Shown: positions 8,898-17,471 of the stretch, piece by piece | How the letters are laid out: each line of letters begins with the position of its first letter | Position numbering within the stretch: the stretch's first letter is position 1 | Origin: Candidatus Nitrosocosmicus sp. | Lineage (GTDB): Archaea > Thermoproteota > Nitrososphaeria > Nitrososphaerales > Nitrososphaeraceae | Direction: 5' to 3' | NCBI GenBank assembly: GCA_025934495.1 | Contig: JAICXY010000019.1 | Span: forward strand, 1 to 42,060 | DNA length: 42,060 bases | The notes under the pieces: generated by a model | Database searches by the model: none | Seen by the model: only the letters and a program-made list of their open reading frames with translations | Told to the model about the DNA's origin: nothing | Translations under genes and position numbers: made by a program

Positions 8898-9066
8898 TCA
8901 AGCGCAACATCTATTACTGCCTTTCTGAAATTCAAACTGAATAGGAATAATTTCATATTTTATATGTAGTTTTTTCAAACAAGAAAGCAATTCTGTCATT
9001 TGTTTGTATGGTTGTGAAATCATTCCTTGTTGTAATGGATATATTCTTACTTCTTTACTGCTAACT
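8898..9066 (-). pseudogene. gene fragment, possibly thiamine-binding/MTH1187-YkoF-like
   Basis: On the minus strand the peptide [17 protein letters not shown], then [21 protein letters not shown] resembles the start of small ferredoxin-like thiamine-binding/MTH1187-type proteins. It is cut off at both ends and abuts the truncated ATPase on the plus strand near 9070, so this point looks like a rearrangement junction. The family call is tentative. Confidence 0.3.
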
Positions 9067-9075
9067 CTAAATAAT

Positions 9076-9468
9076 TCTAAAATAGAAGAAAATAAAGTTG
9101 TTGCAATGGTTGGGGATGGTATAAACGATGCACCTGCATTAGCTAGGGCAGATTTAGGAATAGCAATAGGTTCTGGAACAGATGTTGCAAAGGAAACAGG
9201 AGGAATAATACTGATAAAAGGAGATATACGCGATGTAGTAACTGCACTTGATTTGGGAAAGAAAACGGTATCAAAGATCAAGCAAAATCTATTCTGGGCT
9301 TTTGCTTATAACACCGGTTTAATATCAATAGCTGGTGGTATATTGGTTCCTATTCTTGGTATAGGGATATTTGGTTGGCTTCCAATACTTGCCGGTGTAG
9401 CAATAGCCATGAGCTCTGTAACGGTTGTAACAAACTCCTTGCTTCTTGGAAAATACAAACCAAATTAA
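9076..9468 (+). pseudogene. C-terminal fragment of a copper-type P1B ATPase
   Basis: About 130 codons homologous to the end of CopA-like ATPases: the hinge [20 protein letters not shown], then [13 protein letters not shown] of TM7 and the TM8 signature [14 protein letters not shown]. The Met-Ser-Ser in TM8 is typical of Cu(I) (P1B-1) pumps. The phosphorylation site, ion-binding CPC segment, actuator domain and five or six TM helices are missing. An upstream ORF start at 9004 is in unrelated sequence. The protein cannot transport ions; it is the remnant of a second pump next to the intact one at 13920. Confidence 0.78.
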
Positions 9469-9621
9469 GAATAATAGTAATCTTTAATATGATTTTTATG
9501 AATACTCATAGTATAGTCAAATAGGTGCTAATGTTGTTTCATAAAACATGTACACGCATTATACAAAATTATATCGCAAGAAACCAATTACCTTTTTAAA
9601 TTGCTTTAAGTTATATTATTA

Positions 9622-10050
9622 TTGCTTAAAAAGGACAAAAATATCAGTTATTATGAATATTTTCAGATTTTATTGAGTGATAAAACATATCTATTTTGTT
9701 TTTTATCCATTGTCTTTGTATTCATAATTGTATATCCCATCATAATTCCTCATTTGACACATCCATCAATGATTTATCATATTATTATCCATATAATCAG
9801 TTTTGATGTGGCATTATTTTTAACTTGTATATCTATATTATCATTTAAAAAGACTAGAAGTAAAAAGATTTTACTTACATCATCAAGTTTTAGTGTTTTA
9901 TTAGTTATAGAATTATTGTACCTATTACAATCAAGCAATATTCTAGGAGAATTTCCTATTCCTTATATTGGTGGAGAAATATCGCATATTTTATTGCTGT
10001 TTATGATTGCACTGTTTGCTACTGGAGTATTAAGGGTTGAGAAAAAATGA
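9622..10050 (+). CDS. small multi-pass membrane protein, unknown
   Basis: 142 aa from a TTG start at 9622. Four hydrophobic stretches are visible (about residues 24-46, 52-72, 83-102 and 115-136), separated by short charged loops, so it is an integral membrane protein with both ends probably cytoplasmic. No Cys or metal-binding motif; His residues occur in the first loop. It follows the truncated copper ATPase in the same orientation. I do not recognise the family. Confidence 0.55.
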   Translation: MLKKDKNISYYEYFQILLSDKTYLFCFLSIVFVFIIVYPIIIPHLTHPSMIYHIIIHIISFDVALFLTCISILSFKKTRSKKILLTSSSFSVLLVIELLYLLQSSNILGEFPIPYIGGEISHILLLFMIALFATGVLRVEKK

Positions 10051-10370
10051 AAGTTATGTGCTACTAAAAATAATTACACTTTTTTGTTAAATGTAGATAA
10101 AGAAAATTATAAAAGTTATTATAATACCAAAATTTGGTTTTTATTTCTACCTTCTATTAACAAGCCTTCCGGATATTGGCAAGAACAAATTATAATTCCC
10201 ATGAAAAGGAACTAGATTGGGCTCTATTCATTAGTGATATTCTTGTCAGTTATAATATCAATACAATCTTGCTATAAAATATTCATTTTAAGTACTATGG
10301 AATGTTCAAATTTTGAATTGATAATAGATTCCACATCCGTAAGTTCTATTTCAACCACAGAAATATAGTT
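10051..10370 (+). other. intergenic region, nothing recognised
   Basis: A+T-rich sequence with stops in all frames between the membrane protein and the next minus-strand frame. I see no RNA gene, repeat or terminator that I could defend. Confidence 0.4.
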
Positions 10371-10607
10371 TTAATCCCTAAAGATAGAAATTAGTGTATC
10401 CATAACTTGATGTGTATACTTTCTTTCAAAACGCCTTCTTAAATCTATTGCGATAAGACCAAATGTAACAGCTCCACCAACTATTTTGATGATATAGTCT
10501 ATCAATCCAACCTTGATATCTCCTCCTAATGAAAGCAGAGGAAGAAAATCTGCAAGACTTCTTTCACCTGCCTTCATCCAATAGATCTCTTGCATAATTA
10601 CTTGCAA
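10371..10607 (-). CDS. small hypothetical protein with one hydrophobic segment
   Basis: 78 aa. Residues ~36-55 (GLIDYIIKIVGGAVTFGLIA) could form one transmembrane helix, followed by a basic patch (DLRRRFERKY), which suggests a C-terminus on the inside. No family recognised. It is transcribed away from the transposase fragment at 10650. Short length and lack of a homolog in the window keep the call weak. Confidence 0.4.
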   Translation of the reverse strand: MQVIMQEIYWMKAGERSLADFLPLLSLGGDIKVGLIDYIIKIVGGAVTFGLIAIDLRRRFERKYTHQVMDTLISIFRD

Positions 10608-10649
10608 ACAGATTTATGACCATCATCTCTTCATCAACCCGTTTTCTCT

Positions 10650-10882
10650 TTGCTTTCATACGAGAGGTTATCCAAAAAACCATTGCTTTTCAAATCCTTC
10701 ACCGGCCTAACATTAAAAGAATTTGATGATATTTACAATAAAGAGATGGTAAAAAAATACGAAAACCATGAGATCAAGTGGTTATCGTGCAAACCAAAAG
10801 AAGATATAAAAAGAAAGATTGGTGCAAGAGGTAGACATTTCAAACTAGATGTTAAAAATAGATTTTTGATGCTTTTAGTTAT
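10650..10882 (+). pseudogene. N-terminal fragment of an IS5-type transposase
   Basis: The peptide FKSFTGLTLKEFDDIYNKEM ... KRKIGARGRHFKLDVKNRFLMLLV matches the conserved N-terminal helper domain of IS5-group transposases (FxxLTGLxxxEFxxL ... GRxxxLxxxxRLLMLLVYYR). It stops abruptly after LMLLV at about 10880, where it runs into the 3' end of the minus-strand gene, and has no DDE catalytic domain. A C-terminal scrap of the same type lies at 30492-30638, so an IS was broken up within the element. Confidence 0.6.
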
Positions 10883-11172
10883 TGAATTGGAAATAAAGGT
10901 TTAGCTTCTGCTTTCTCTATTCCATTGATTTCCTTAATATCCTTTAACAAACTATCAATTTGTTCTCTATCTCCATATGCATATGCTATTATATAGATAT
11001 TATCTTGATTAGTAAAATGAGGTTCTTCTATCAAGTAGCCTTTATCTCTCATTTTAATTAATTTTTTCAAAATAATTGAACAGCTATGAAAATTATTATT
11101 GGAATCCTCGTCTTTATTTTTCCTTTTCAAAGATAGGATATATTCCTGTTTAGAATTATTTTTATCAAACAT
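10879..11172 (-). CDS. hypothetical protein, small alpha/beta domain
   Basis: 97 aa. The N-terminus is polar and basic. The C-terminal ~50 residues (IYIIAYAYGDREQIDSLLKDIKEINGIEKAEAKPLFPI) follow a beta-alpha-beta ferredoxin-like pattern seen in ACT/RAM-type sensory domains of AsnC regulators, but no DNA-binding domain is attached. It lies upstream of, and in the same direction as, the IS fragment junction at its 3' end; its stop codon overlaps the last bases of that fragment. Function unknown. Confidence 0.55.
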   Translation of the reverse strand: MFDKNNSKQEYILSLKRKNKDEDSNNNFHSCSIILKKLIKMRDKGYLIEEPHFTNQDNIYIIAYAYGDREQIDSLLKDIKEINGIEKAEAKPLFPIQ

Positions 11173-11257
11173 ATCCAGATTTGATTTAATAATATTATAA
11201 TAAAAAAATGAAAATAAAAAAAGAGTATTTGTTTAGAATGTTTTTTATGTGTTGCGA

Positions 11258-11614
11258 TTACTGATTGGATGCTGCTGCATTACCGCCGCCATTGATGTTT
11301 GCACATACTCCAAGATTATTACCTGAAGCAGTGATTGGCGAATTTGCACCAGCGGTTAAAACTGTTGAGTGTTGATGTTGGTTACATGATTGGCTTATTC
11401 TTTGGTGTATGCTAGAGTGTTTGCTATGGTCATGATGATGTGAGAAGAAGTGGTGGTGGTGGTGGTGATGATGATGATGGTGGTGGTGATGTTCATCGCC
11501 TGCAAATGCTAAATTAATGCCAGAGTTCAAAGCTATTGGTCCTGCGAACATTATCGTTGCGAATGCTGCTACTACTAATACTATAGATGATTGTTTTTTA
11601 CTTATAGTTGTCAT
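11258..11614 (-). CDS. exported poly-histidine protein
   Basis: 118 aa. A signal peptide (hydrophobic ~10-35, ending LAFAGDE) precedes an uninterrupted run of 14 His (about residues 42-55) and further His clusters (HHHDHSKHSS, CNQHQH). The C-terminus is Asn/Gly/Ala-rich with two Cys. Such sequences bind Ni, Cu, Zn or Co outside the membrane, so a buffering role in the cell envelope is likely, consistent with the surrounding metal pumps and regulators. The His run is encoded by mixed CAT/CAC codons, so it is maintained at the protein level and is also a site prone to slippage. A second protein of this kind lies at 28763. Confidence 0.78.
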   Translation of the reverse strand: MTTISKKQSSIVLVVAAFATIMFAGPIALNSGINLAFAGDEHHHHHHHHHHHHHHFFSHHHDHSKHSSIHQRISQSCNQHQHSTVLTAGANSPITASGNNLGVCANINGGGNAAASNQ

Positions 11615-11821
11615 TGTGAGTATCAGTAAGTGTAAATTATATGTATATTTGTAATATTAAACTATATGATATAACGATATTATTATTTTTTCTACTATAA
11701 TTTTAATATTAAAAGTTTATAGAACATTATTTTGCAATACTCTTTTTATTGGAATTTAGATAACGGAGTCTAAAAATTATAGATAGGGTTAGCAATATAG
11801 AAAAAAGCACTGTTATGATTT

Positions 11822-12153
11822 TTGCAATTGGCATGGCTTATGGGACTGATGGGGCCACAAGGACCTCAAGGAGATAAAGGTGATACTGGACCTCAAGGAA
11901 TTCAGGAATCCAAGGCGATAAAGGAGATACTGGACCTCAAGGGCTACAAGGTAATGATGGACCTCAAGGGCTACAAGGCGAACAAGGGACTAAAGGTGAC
12001 AAGGGAGACAAGGGCGATACTGGACCTCAAGGACAAGGGATAGAATTTGGACATCTGATTGTTGTCGTGCTCGTGATTGGCTTCAATGGAAATATAGCTA
12101 AATCTTCTGATTATACCATTCATGTAAATGGAAATATAGGAGATTGTCTTTGA
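11822..12153 (+). pseudogene. collagen-like Gly-X-Y repeat gene with a single-base frameshift
   Basis: The first frame gives GPQGPQGDKGDTGPQGIQ and is then lost; from 11905 the next frame continues GIQGDKGDTGPQG, GNDGPQG, GEQGTKGDKGDKGDTGPQG. A C-terminal segment with a hydrophobic stretch (HLIVVVLVIGF) follows, ending at TGA 12151-12153. Restoring one A in GGAATTCA^GGA would join the frames. No good start codon precedes the first repeats (only TTG 11822), so the 5' end may be missing too. Collagen-like repeats form triple helices in surface proteins. Likely a decayed surface-protein gene. Confidence 0.6.
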
Positions 12154-12191
12154 TATGGTTTTACTTATAATGTTAATTTAAAATAACTAAC

Positions 12192-12452
12192 TTATAGAAT
12201 CCTGGATACAGTATCCTTGACTTCTCTCGCAATTTCTTTTCCCTTTATATCAGTTGTTTGGCTTACGTAATATTCAAGTAAATCTTGGACTATAACTTCT
12301 GTCACCCCATCTAGTGCAGAGCGAACAGCAGAAATCTGCTGTACTATTTCAGAATAGCCCCTCTCTTCATCAACCATTCTGTTGATTGCTTTAACATGAC
12401 CTTCAATACTGGCAAGTCTTCTTTTTAGTTCAGGATTTTTATGATGAGTCAT
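12192..12452 (-). CDS. CsoR/FrmR-family (DUF156) regulator lacking cysteines
   Basis: 86 aa, typical for the family. The all-helical core is clear: RRLASIEGHVKAINRMVDEE, then IVQQISAVRSALDGVTEVIVQDLLEYYV. CsoR and FrmR proteins repress copper, nickel or formaldehyde genes and sense through a conserved first-helix Cys plus His/Cys later; this protein has no Cys at all. Its closest relative in the window is at 16240 (both begin MTHHK). It is transcribed away from the EamA gene, which starts 93 bp beyond its start, so it could control that divergent spacer. The inducer cannot be predicted from classic ligands. Confidence 0.82.
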   Translation of the reverse strand: MTHHKNPELKRRLASIEGHVKAINRMVDEERGYSEIVQQISAVRSALDGVTEVIVQDLLEYYVSQTTDIKGKEIAREVKDTVSRIL

Positions 12453-12544
12453 GCGAATTAATAATAGTATTTGATAAATATGCCTATGTTTATCCCTGCT
12501 CTAGAGGGTAGGCTTAATAGTATAATAGCACGATAAAATAAGAA

Positions 12545-13414
12545 GTGAGGAATGCCTACATAACGCTAATTTTATCGGCTATTCTATATGGGTCCATAGC
12601 AACTATAGCAAAACCCTCATTAAATACAATCAATCCTGTATTATTATCATCGTTAATCTATTTGATAATTGGTATTTTTTTAACAATCATTATTAAAATA
12701 ACCAAAAATAGCATTAAGGTACATATACATAGTTTAAAACTAATTTTTCTTGATTCTATATGCGGAGCGGTTATTGGACCAATATTGTTTTTTTATGGGC
12801 TAAAATTAACTAATGCCTCTATAGCATCAATATTAATAAATGCAGAATTTCTTTTTTCTATTTTACTTGCTATTATTATATTAAAGGAAAAACATGGAAG
12901 AACTGCAAATCTTGGAATTATATTTATTTTTGTTGGGTTAATAATTCTTAATGTAAAAATAGATAATTTAGATTTTTTCCAAAATAATAATTTTATTGGA
13001 AATATGCTTATAATGGGTGCAACTATTTTTTGGGCTCTAGATAATAACATAAGTAGAATAGTGTTACAAAAAGATACACCAATAATCAAGATAATACAAA
13101 TAAAATCTTTAATTGGTGGACTTTTATCATTTGCAATAATTTCTATATCAAATATTTCATTAACAATTAATATATTTCAAATTCCCAACTTACTATTTTT
13201 GAGTTTAGGTGGTTTTGCTGGCTCTCTTTTTCTTTTTTTAAAGGGGATGAAAGAAATTGGAACAATTAAATCAGTTATGATTTTTTCAACATCCTCTGTT
13301 TTTGGTATTATATTTGCTTTAATATTTTTAAAAGAAAGCATAGAGTCATGGAGAGTTATATTATCGCTCTTGGTAATAATACCTGGAATTTATCTAATTT
13401 GCAAAAGTAGTTAA
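12545..13414 (+). CDS. EamA/DMT-superfamily permease
   Basis: 289 aa with ten hydrophobic helices in two repeats, as in the 10-TM drug/metabolite transporter group. Typical features are the N-terminal YGSIATIAKPSL helix, FYGLKLTNASIASIL, the EF...LLAIIILKE motif ending the first half and, in the second, FLKGMKEIGTIKSVMIFS ... FLKESIESWRV. The GTG start at 12545 is chosen because the first TM begins at once. It is divergent from the CsoR-like gene. Substrate is unknown; location between metal-response genes suggests export of a metal chelate or metabolite, but this is inference. Confidence 0.88.
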   Translation: MRNAYITLILSAILYGSIATIAKPSLNTINPVLLSSLIYLIIGIFLTIIIKITKNSIKVHIHSLKLIFLDSICGAVIGPILFFYGLKLTNASIASILINAEFLFSILLAIIILKEKHGRTANLGIIFIFVGLIILNVKIDNLDFFQNNNFIGNMLIMGATIFWALDNNISRIVLQKDTPIIKIIQIKSLIGGLLSFAIISISNISLTINIFQIPNLLFLSLGGFAGSLFLFLKGMKEIGTIKSVMIFSTSSVFGIIFALIFLKESIESWRVILSLLVIIPGIYLICKSS

Positions 13415-13762
13415 ATTAACTTGATGATGTTATAAGACGCTATAGTTAAGGAAAAATCTATAGATTAATGATTTCAACATAGTTTACGATGGTGACCCAA
13501 GGATATAACATACTCTTTGTGTCTGTATTTCCGAATCTGTCCTTAAGAAACATCTCCAAATCAATTTATCGGCTTGTTAAAAAAGTCATACTACAATAAA
13601 GATTAGATTCGAAATACAAATTATATATCTATTGCTTCCAAAAGATAGAGATTATTGAATTTCTTTTATTTGAAAATATGAAACTCAAATCTATTAGTGC
13701 TCTGAATTAATTTGGTTATAATGAATACTATCGAAAACGATAACTAAGAAACTCTTTCAATC

Positions 13763-13852
13763 AGCATATCAAAAGAACGAAAGATAATGTTTGTTGCTAT
13801 AGCACTCTTTCTATCAAATCTTGTAAAAAGATATGGAGAACATCTAGTTTAG
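13763..13852 (+). pseudogene. possible transposase scrap inside a 500-bp intergenic region
   Basis: The frame SISKERKIMFVAIALFLSNLVKRYGEHLV* resembles the segment of IS6-like DDE transposases that reads FVAL..LxxLVKKYGxHPV. Only 29 codons remain. The rest of 13415-13919 holds no recognisable gene; TATA-like A+T tracts just before 13920 may serve the P1B ATPase. Confidence 0.3.
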
Positions 13853-13919
13853 TGATTTTGTTCATTTATTTGATAATATTTATAACCAGTCCCCCACCAT
13901 AGCATATAGATATTATAGA

Positions 13920-16109
13920 ATGTCTGGTGCTTGTGAATATAATCCATCAAAACATGAAGAACACATCCAAGGAAAACCTGAAAAAAAATCATTAGAAGTA
14001 GTCAGGCTAATTGCAATGGTTACTGTAATAATTTTCATAGCATGGTTACAAGTGTTGCCTTCAATGGATATATCAAATATCATAATTATCGTTGCAGTAA
14101 TAGTCGGTGGTTATCCTATCTTCAAAGAATCATTTTCTGCTTTAAAAAAGGGGCGAATCAATATGGAGCTTTCAATGGTAATAGCTATTATTGCATCACT
14201 GCTGTTATTCCAATTTCTTCCAGCTATAGTTATTACATTCTTTGCTCTTTTATCTGAATTTATTGAAGAATTCATTGTAGAAAAGGGGCGAAAAAATATA
14301 GAGATGCTCTATAAGCGAGCTCCTAAAAAAGCAATAATAAAAAAGAAAAAAATAGTTAATAATGAACAAAAGGAATCTCTATCAACAAGAACAATAACTC
14401 AGGAAATACCAGTTGAGAATGTCAAGGTCGATGATATTGTTATTGCAAGAGAAGGAGATGTTATACCGACAGATGGTCAAATTGTAGCAGGTTCATCAAC
14501 CATAGACCAATCTAATATAACTGGAGAGAGTATACCAGTTGAAAAAAATGCAGGAGATTCGGTGTTTGCAGGGACCATTAATTTATCATCCAAACTAGAA
14601 ATCATATGTAAAAAGACTTCAACTGATACTACATATGCAAAAATAATTCATCTAGTTGAAGAATCAGAATCATCTAAAGCTCCAATACAAAAGTTAAGCG
14701 ATAAAATGGCAACAAGATTAATACAATTTGCTATCGGACTTTCTGTTATCACATTTATCGTTACACAAAATCTTGTATCCACCCTATCTGTAATTGTAGT
14801 TGCTGGAGCATGTGGTCTTGCAGTGGGAACGCCTATTGCTCTTCTTGCATCAAATAGTAAACTTGCAAAAAATGGTATCATAGTCAAGGGAGGAATACCG
14901 ATTGAAAATATAAATAATTCCGGTATAATAGTATTTGATAAGACTGGTACGTTAACAATCGGTAGACCGACAGTTAAACAAATAATTTCATTTAATAAAT
15001 CAATACACCCAAAAAAAGTTTTAGAGTATGCAGCCATAGCTGAGCGAGATGTAAATCACCCATTAGCAAAAGCCATAGTTGAAAAATCATTGAAAGAAAA
15101 AATTGAAATCTATGTGCCTTCATCCTATAGCAACAACTACAATGGTAATATCGCGCATAAGGGTGACAATCCAAATAATGGCAAAATTACTGTAAAAGTT
15201 GGAAGGGGTGTTTCTTTACTGCATGACGGCCATATGATCAGTGTTGGCAATATTAATTTCTTGGAAGAGCAATTCCAGATTTTATACAATAAAAATATCA
15301 AGCAATTAAATCCAGAATTCCCATGGTCATCATTATCATCATCAGATAAATCCACGTTTAAATATCTTACAAATTTGGACAAGCCATCCTCGCCGGTGTC
15401 ACTATCAAAAGAGTTATCCAATGACTATAATACATTGGCCGGCGATGCTGTACAGATTATCAAGAATAAAACGGATAGTGATTTTTTATTTAATTCTACA
15501 ACTGTTTTAATTGCATTAGACCAACAAATCATCGGCGCAATACTCCTTGAGGATGAACTGCGATTTGGGTCTAAAGAAGCAATATCCAAGATAAAGTCTA
15601 TGGGATTGCATCCAATTATGCTTACAGGAGATAATGAAAAGATAGCAACAAGACTTGCAAAAGAAACAGGTATTGAAGAATTTTATGCTGATCTACTTCC
15701 AGAGGACAAGGTATCAAAAATAAAAGAAATTGTGAAAGAACAAAGAAAGGAAAAAGGTAAGCGAACTACTGTAATTATGGTTGGAGATGGCATAAATGAT
15801 GCACCGGCCCTTGCTGAAGCAGATGTTGGAATAGCAATGGGAAAAACAGGTACAGATGTGGTTATAGAAACTGCAGATGTTATTTTAATGACTGATGATT
15901 TAACTAAAATTCCGCATTTAATAAGGTCCTCAAGGCGAACTATTTTTACAATAAAACAAAACTTTTTTGGAACACTAGCAGTAGATGGACTTGGTTTTAT
16001 CCTTGCATTTGTAGGTATACTCAATCCTTTATTTGCTGCATTTATTCATGTTAGTTCTGAACTTGTTTTTATGATAAATTCTGCAAGGCTTTTGAGAGGT
16101 AGGATATAA
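13920..16109 (+). CDS. P1B-type heavy-metal ATPase with non-canonical GAC motif
   Basis: 729 aa metal efflux pump in the membrane. Order: short Cys/His N-terminus without an HMA domain (SGACEY...HEEH), TM helices ~30-115, actuator TGES at 201-204, metal-site helix ~285-310, phosphorylation site DKTGTLT with Asp340, HP at 380-381 (nucleotide-binding), a long N-domain insert (~395-510, Asn/Ser rich), [12 protein letters not shown] at 622-629 and TM8 HVSSELVFMINSARLL. The usual CPC of the metal site reads AGACGLAVGTP, so only one Cys remains. This makes the substrate unclear; Cu, Zn/Cd or Co cannot be told apart. A CsoR-like gene follows 130 bp downstream in the same direction. Confidence 0.92.
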   Translation: MSGACEYNPSKHEEHIQGKPEKKSLEVVRLIAMVTVIIFIAWLQVLPSMDISNIIIIVAVIVGGYPIFKESFSALKKGRINMELSMVIAIIASLLLFQFLPAIVITFFALLSEFIEEFIVEKGRKNIEMLYKRAPKKAIIKKKKIVNNEQKESLSTRTITQEIPVENVKVDDIVIAREGDVIPTDGQIVAGSSTIDQSNITGESIPVEKNAGDSVFAGTINLSSKLEIICKKTSTDTTYAKIIHLVEESESSKAPIQKLSDKMATRLIQFAIGLSVITFIVTQNLVSTLSVIVVAGACGLAVGTPIALLASNSKLAKNGIIVKGGIPIENINNSGIIVFDKTGTLTIGRPTVKQIISFNKSIHPKKVLEYAAIAERDVNHPLAKAIVEKSLKEKIEIYVPSSYSNNYNGNIAHKGDNPNNGKITVKVGRGVSLLHDGHMISVGNINFLEEQFQILYNKNIKQLNPEFPWSSLSSSDKSTFKYLTNLDKPSSPVSLSKELSNDYNTLAGDAVQIIKNKTDSDFLFNSTTVLIALDQQIIGAILLEDELRFGSKEAISKIKSMGLHPIMLTGDNEKIATRLAKETGIEEFYADLLPEDKVSKIKEIVKEQRKEKGKRTTVIMVGDGINDAPALAEADVGIAMGKTGTDVVIETADVILMTDDLTKIPHLIRSSRRTIFTIKQNFFGTLAVDGLGFILAFVGILNPLFAAFIHVSSELVFMINSARLLRGRI

Positions 16110-16239
16110 CTATACAACATACGACGACACTATTTATAAATCGGATTTCAAAGAAATGCTTCCAGCAAGTACACATGTGTCGGATAAACCATCCAAATTT
16201 ATTTATGATGGTAAAGGAGAAAGAAAAGAATAATAGAAC

Positions 16240-16503
16240 ATGACACATCATAAAAGACCTGAAATATCAAAAAGAATGGCTCGAATAGAAGGTCATGTTA
16301 AAGGTATAAGAAAAATGCTTGATGAGGATAAGAGCTATCCAGAAATAGTACAGCAGATTTCTGCTGTTCGTGGTGCTTTAGATAGTGTTGTAGAGGTCAT
16401 GATTCAAGATTTGGTTGAGCATTATGTAAGCCAAACAACTACTGATGCACCTGGAAGAGATGCTGCATTAGAGTTAAAGGAAACGGTTTCAAATATATTG
16501 TAA
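16240..16503 (+). CDS. CsoR/FrmR-family regulator lacking cysteines, second copy
   Basis: 87 aa, clearly paralogous to the 12192-12452 gene (shared MTHHK start, IEGHVKxI, YxEIVQQISAVRxALD, HYVSQTT and the C-terminal LKETVSNIL). It again has no Cys; His in DLVEHYV is near the position of a metal-ligand His in CsoR. It lies 130 bp after the P1B ATPase and could form an operon with it or autoregulate. Two paralogs flanking the permease and pump suggest a duplicated regulatory unit. Effector unknown. Confidence 0.83.
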   Translation: MTHHKRPEISKRMARIEGHVKGIRKMLDEDKSYPEIVQQISAVRGALDSVVEVMIQDLVEHYVSQTTTDAPGRDAALELKETVSNIL

Positions 16504-16668
16504 CTTACAAATATGAATTATCAAAATGTATGTTTAATTAAAAGTTAAGAATAACTATTTTTGGAATAACCAATCAGAGTAATTTTATATTATAATCAAT
16601 GAACAAAATAAAAAAGATAAGACAAGGTTTTCAACTGGACTTACTTTTACTTTTACTTCGAAGTCAAA

Positions 16669-16821
16669 TCATTGGCTTTTTTGAGATTGTTGAAGATGCA
16701 TTAGTGCTCCATTTGTATCTCCTGATTGCAGTGCTTTTATTCCTGCATCCAAATGCATCTTTGCTGCGCCAGTTAGAGTTTTATCAGCTTGATTAAGATG
16801 CATTAGTGCTCCATTTGTATC
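16669..16821 (-). pseudogene. fragment of a secreted helical-repeat protein
   Basis: On the minus strand the peptide DTNGALMHLNQADKTL, TGAAKMHLDAGIKALQSG, DTNGALMHLQQSQKSQ* shows a DTNGALMHL unit twice, 96 bases apart. It resembles the alpha-helical C-termini of small exported thaumarchaeal proteins. Its 5' part is missing: a stop lies immediately upstream at about 16822, where the plus-strand frame of the next entry begins. Fragment of unknown function. Confidence 0.45.
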
Positions 16822-16885
16822 TCAAAGGACTGATTCGATTGTCTCGTTAGGAAAAAATATTCAAGTAAAATTAAAAATATTAAAT

Positions 16886-17128
16886 TTGGATAGAAATAGC
16901 AGCCCTATCGCTATTTCGATAACAAGCATCACTTCTAAAAGTGTTGATTTATTAATTAATTCTGATAATATCATATCCAGTATACAAGGAAATCCAAATC
17001 TAAGCCACGATTTGATGACTCAAAAAAAATGGCTAACGAAAATTATTGATAATGCTATTATGGGATGCGAGGTTGCAGGGGTATCCGGGTGTTTGGTAGC
17101 ATCAATTTTTACAACAGGCATTTCTTAA
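16886..17128 (+). CDS. hypothetical protein or fragment
   Basis: 80 aa from TTG 16886, but the frame is open upstream into TDSIVSLGKNIQVKLKILNL, which fits a beta-rich extracellular domain, so the true N-terminus probably lay further left and was lost at the junction near 16822. The C-terminus contains a hydrophobic, Gly/Cys-containing stretch (IMGCEVAGVSGCLVASIF). Not recognised. Confidence 0.38.
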   Translation: MDRNSSPIAISITSITSKSVDLLINSDNIISSIQGNPNLSHDLMTQKKWLTKIIDNAIMGCEVAGVSGCLVASIFTTGIS

Positions 17129-17304
17129 ATAAAAATATATGATTTATTATTCTTGTAATAAATTCTTGATTGGAAAGGATATGTGAATATCTTTTAGGGT
17201 TTTATTTTTAATATCCATCGATTTAATCTTGATTTCAAAAGAGGTAGTTTTCAATTGTAAAGATATATCTTTTATTTGATCAATCCAAACTTTAGAGTAT
17301 AAAG

Positions 17305-17388
17305 ATGGCAAAAGATCCTGTTTGTGGGATGTTTGTTGAAGAAAATGAAGAGCCGATTTTTAGATGTAAATCAAATAATATCTCATAA
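17305..17388 (+). pseudogene. truncated YHS-domain protein
   Basis: ATG at 17305 begins MAKDPVCGMFVEENEE, the hallmark start of YHS metal-binding proteins (DPVCGMxVxxxxA), but the frame ends after 27 aa and the YFCSxxC half is missing. YHS proteins accompany copper ATPases in many archaea, which fits the neighbourhood. Either a remnant or a very short peptide; remnant is more likely. Confidence 0.5.
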
Positions 17389-17471
17389 TACTAAAAAAAT
17401 AGATTAACCAAGTGTTTGTATTTTTTTATGCTTTCTCTTTTCTATGGATTTTTAAAAAAGAATAAAAATAA

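Noticed and set aside
16599-16796. 65-aa Leu-rich plus-strand frame
   Set aside because: It is the antisense of the DTNGALMHL repeat fragment, which explains the Leu-rich composition.
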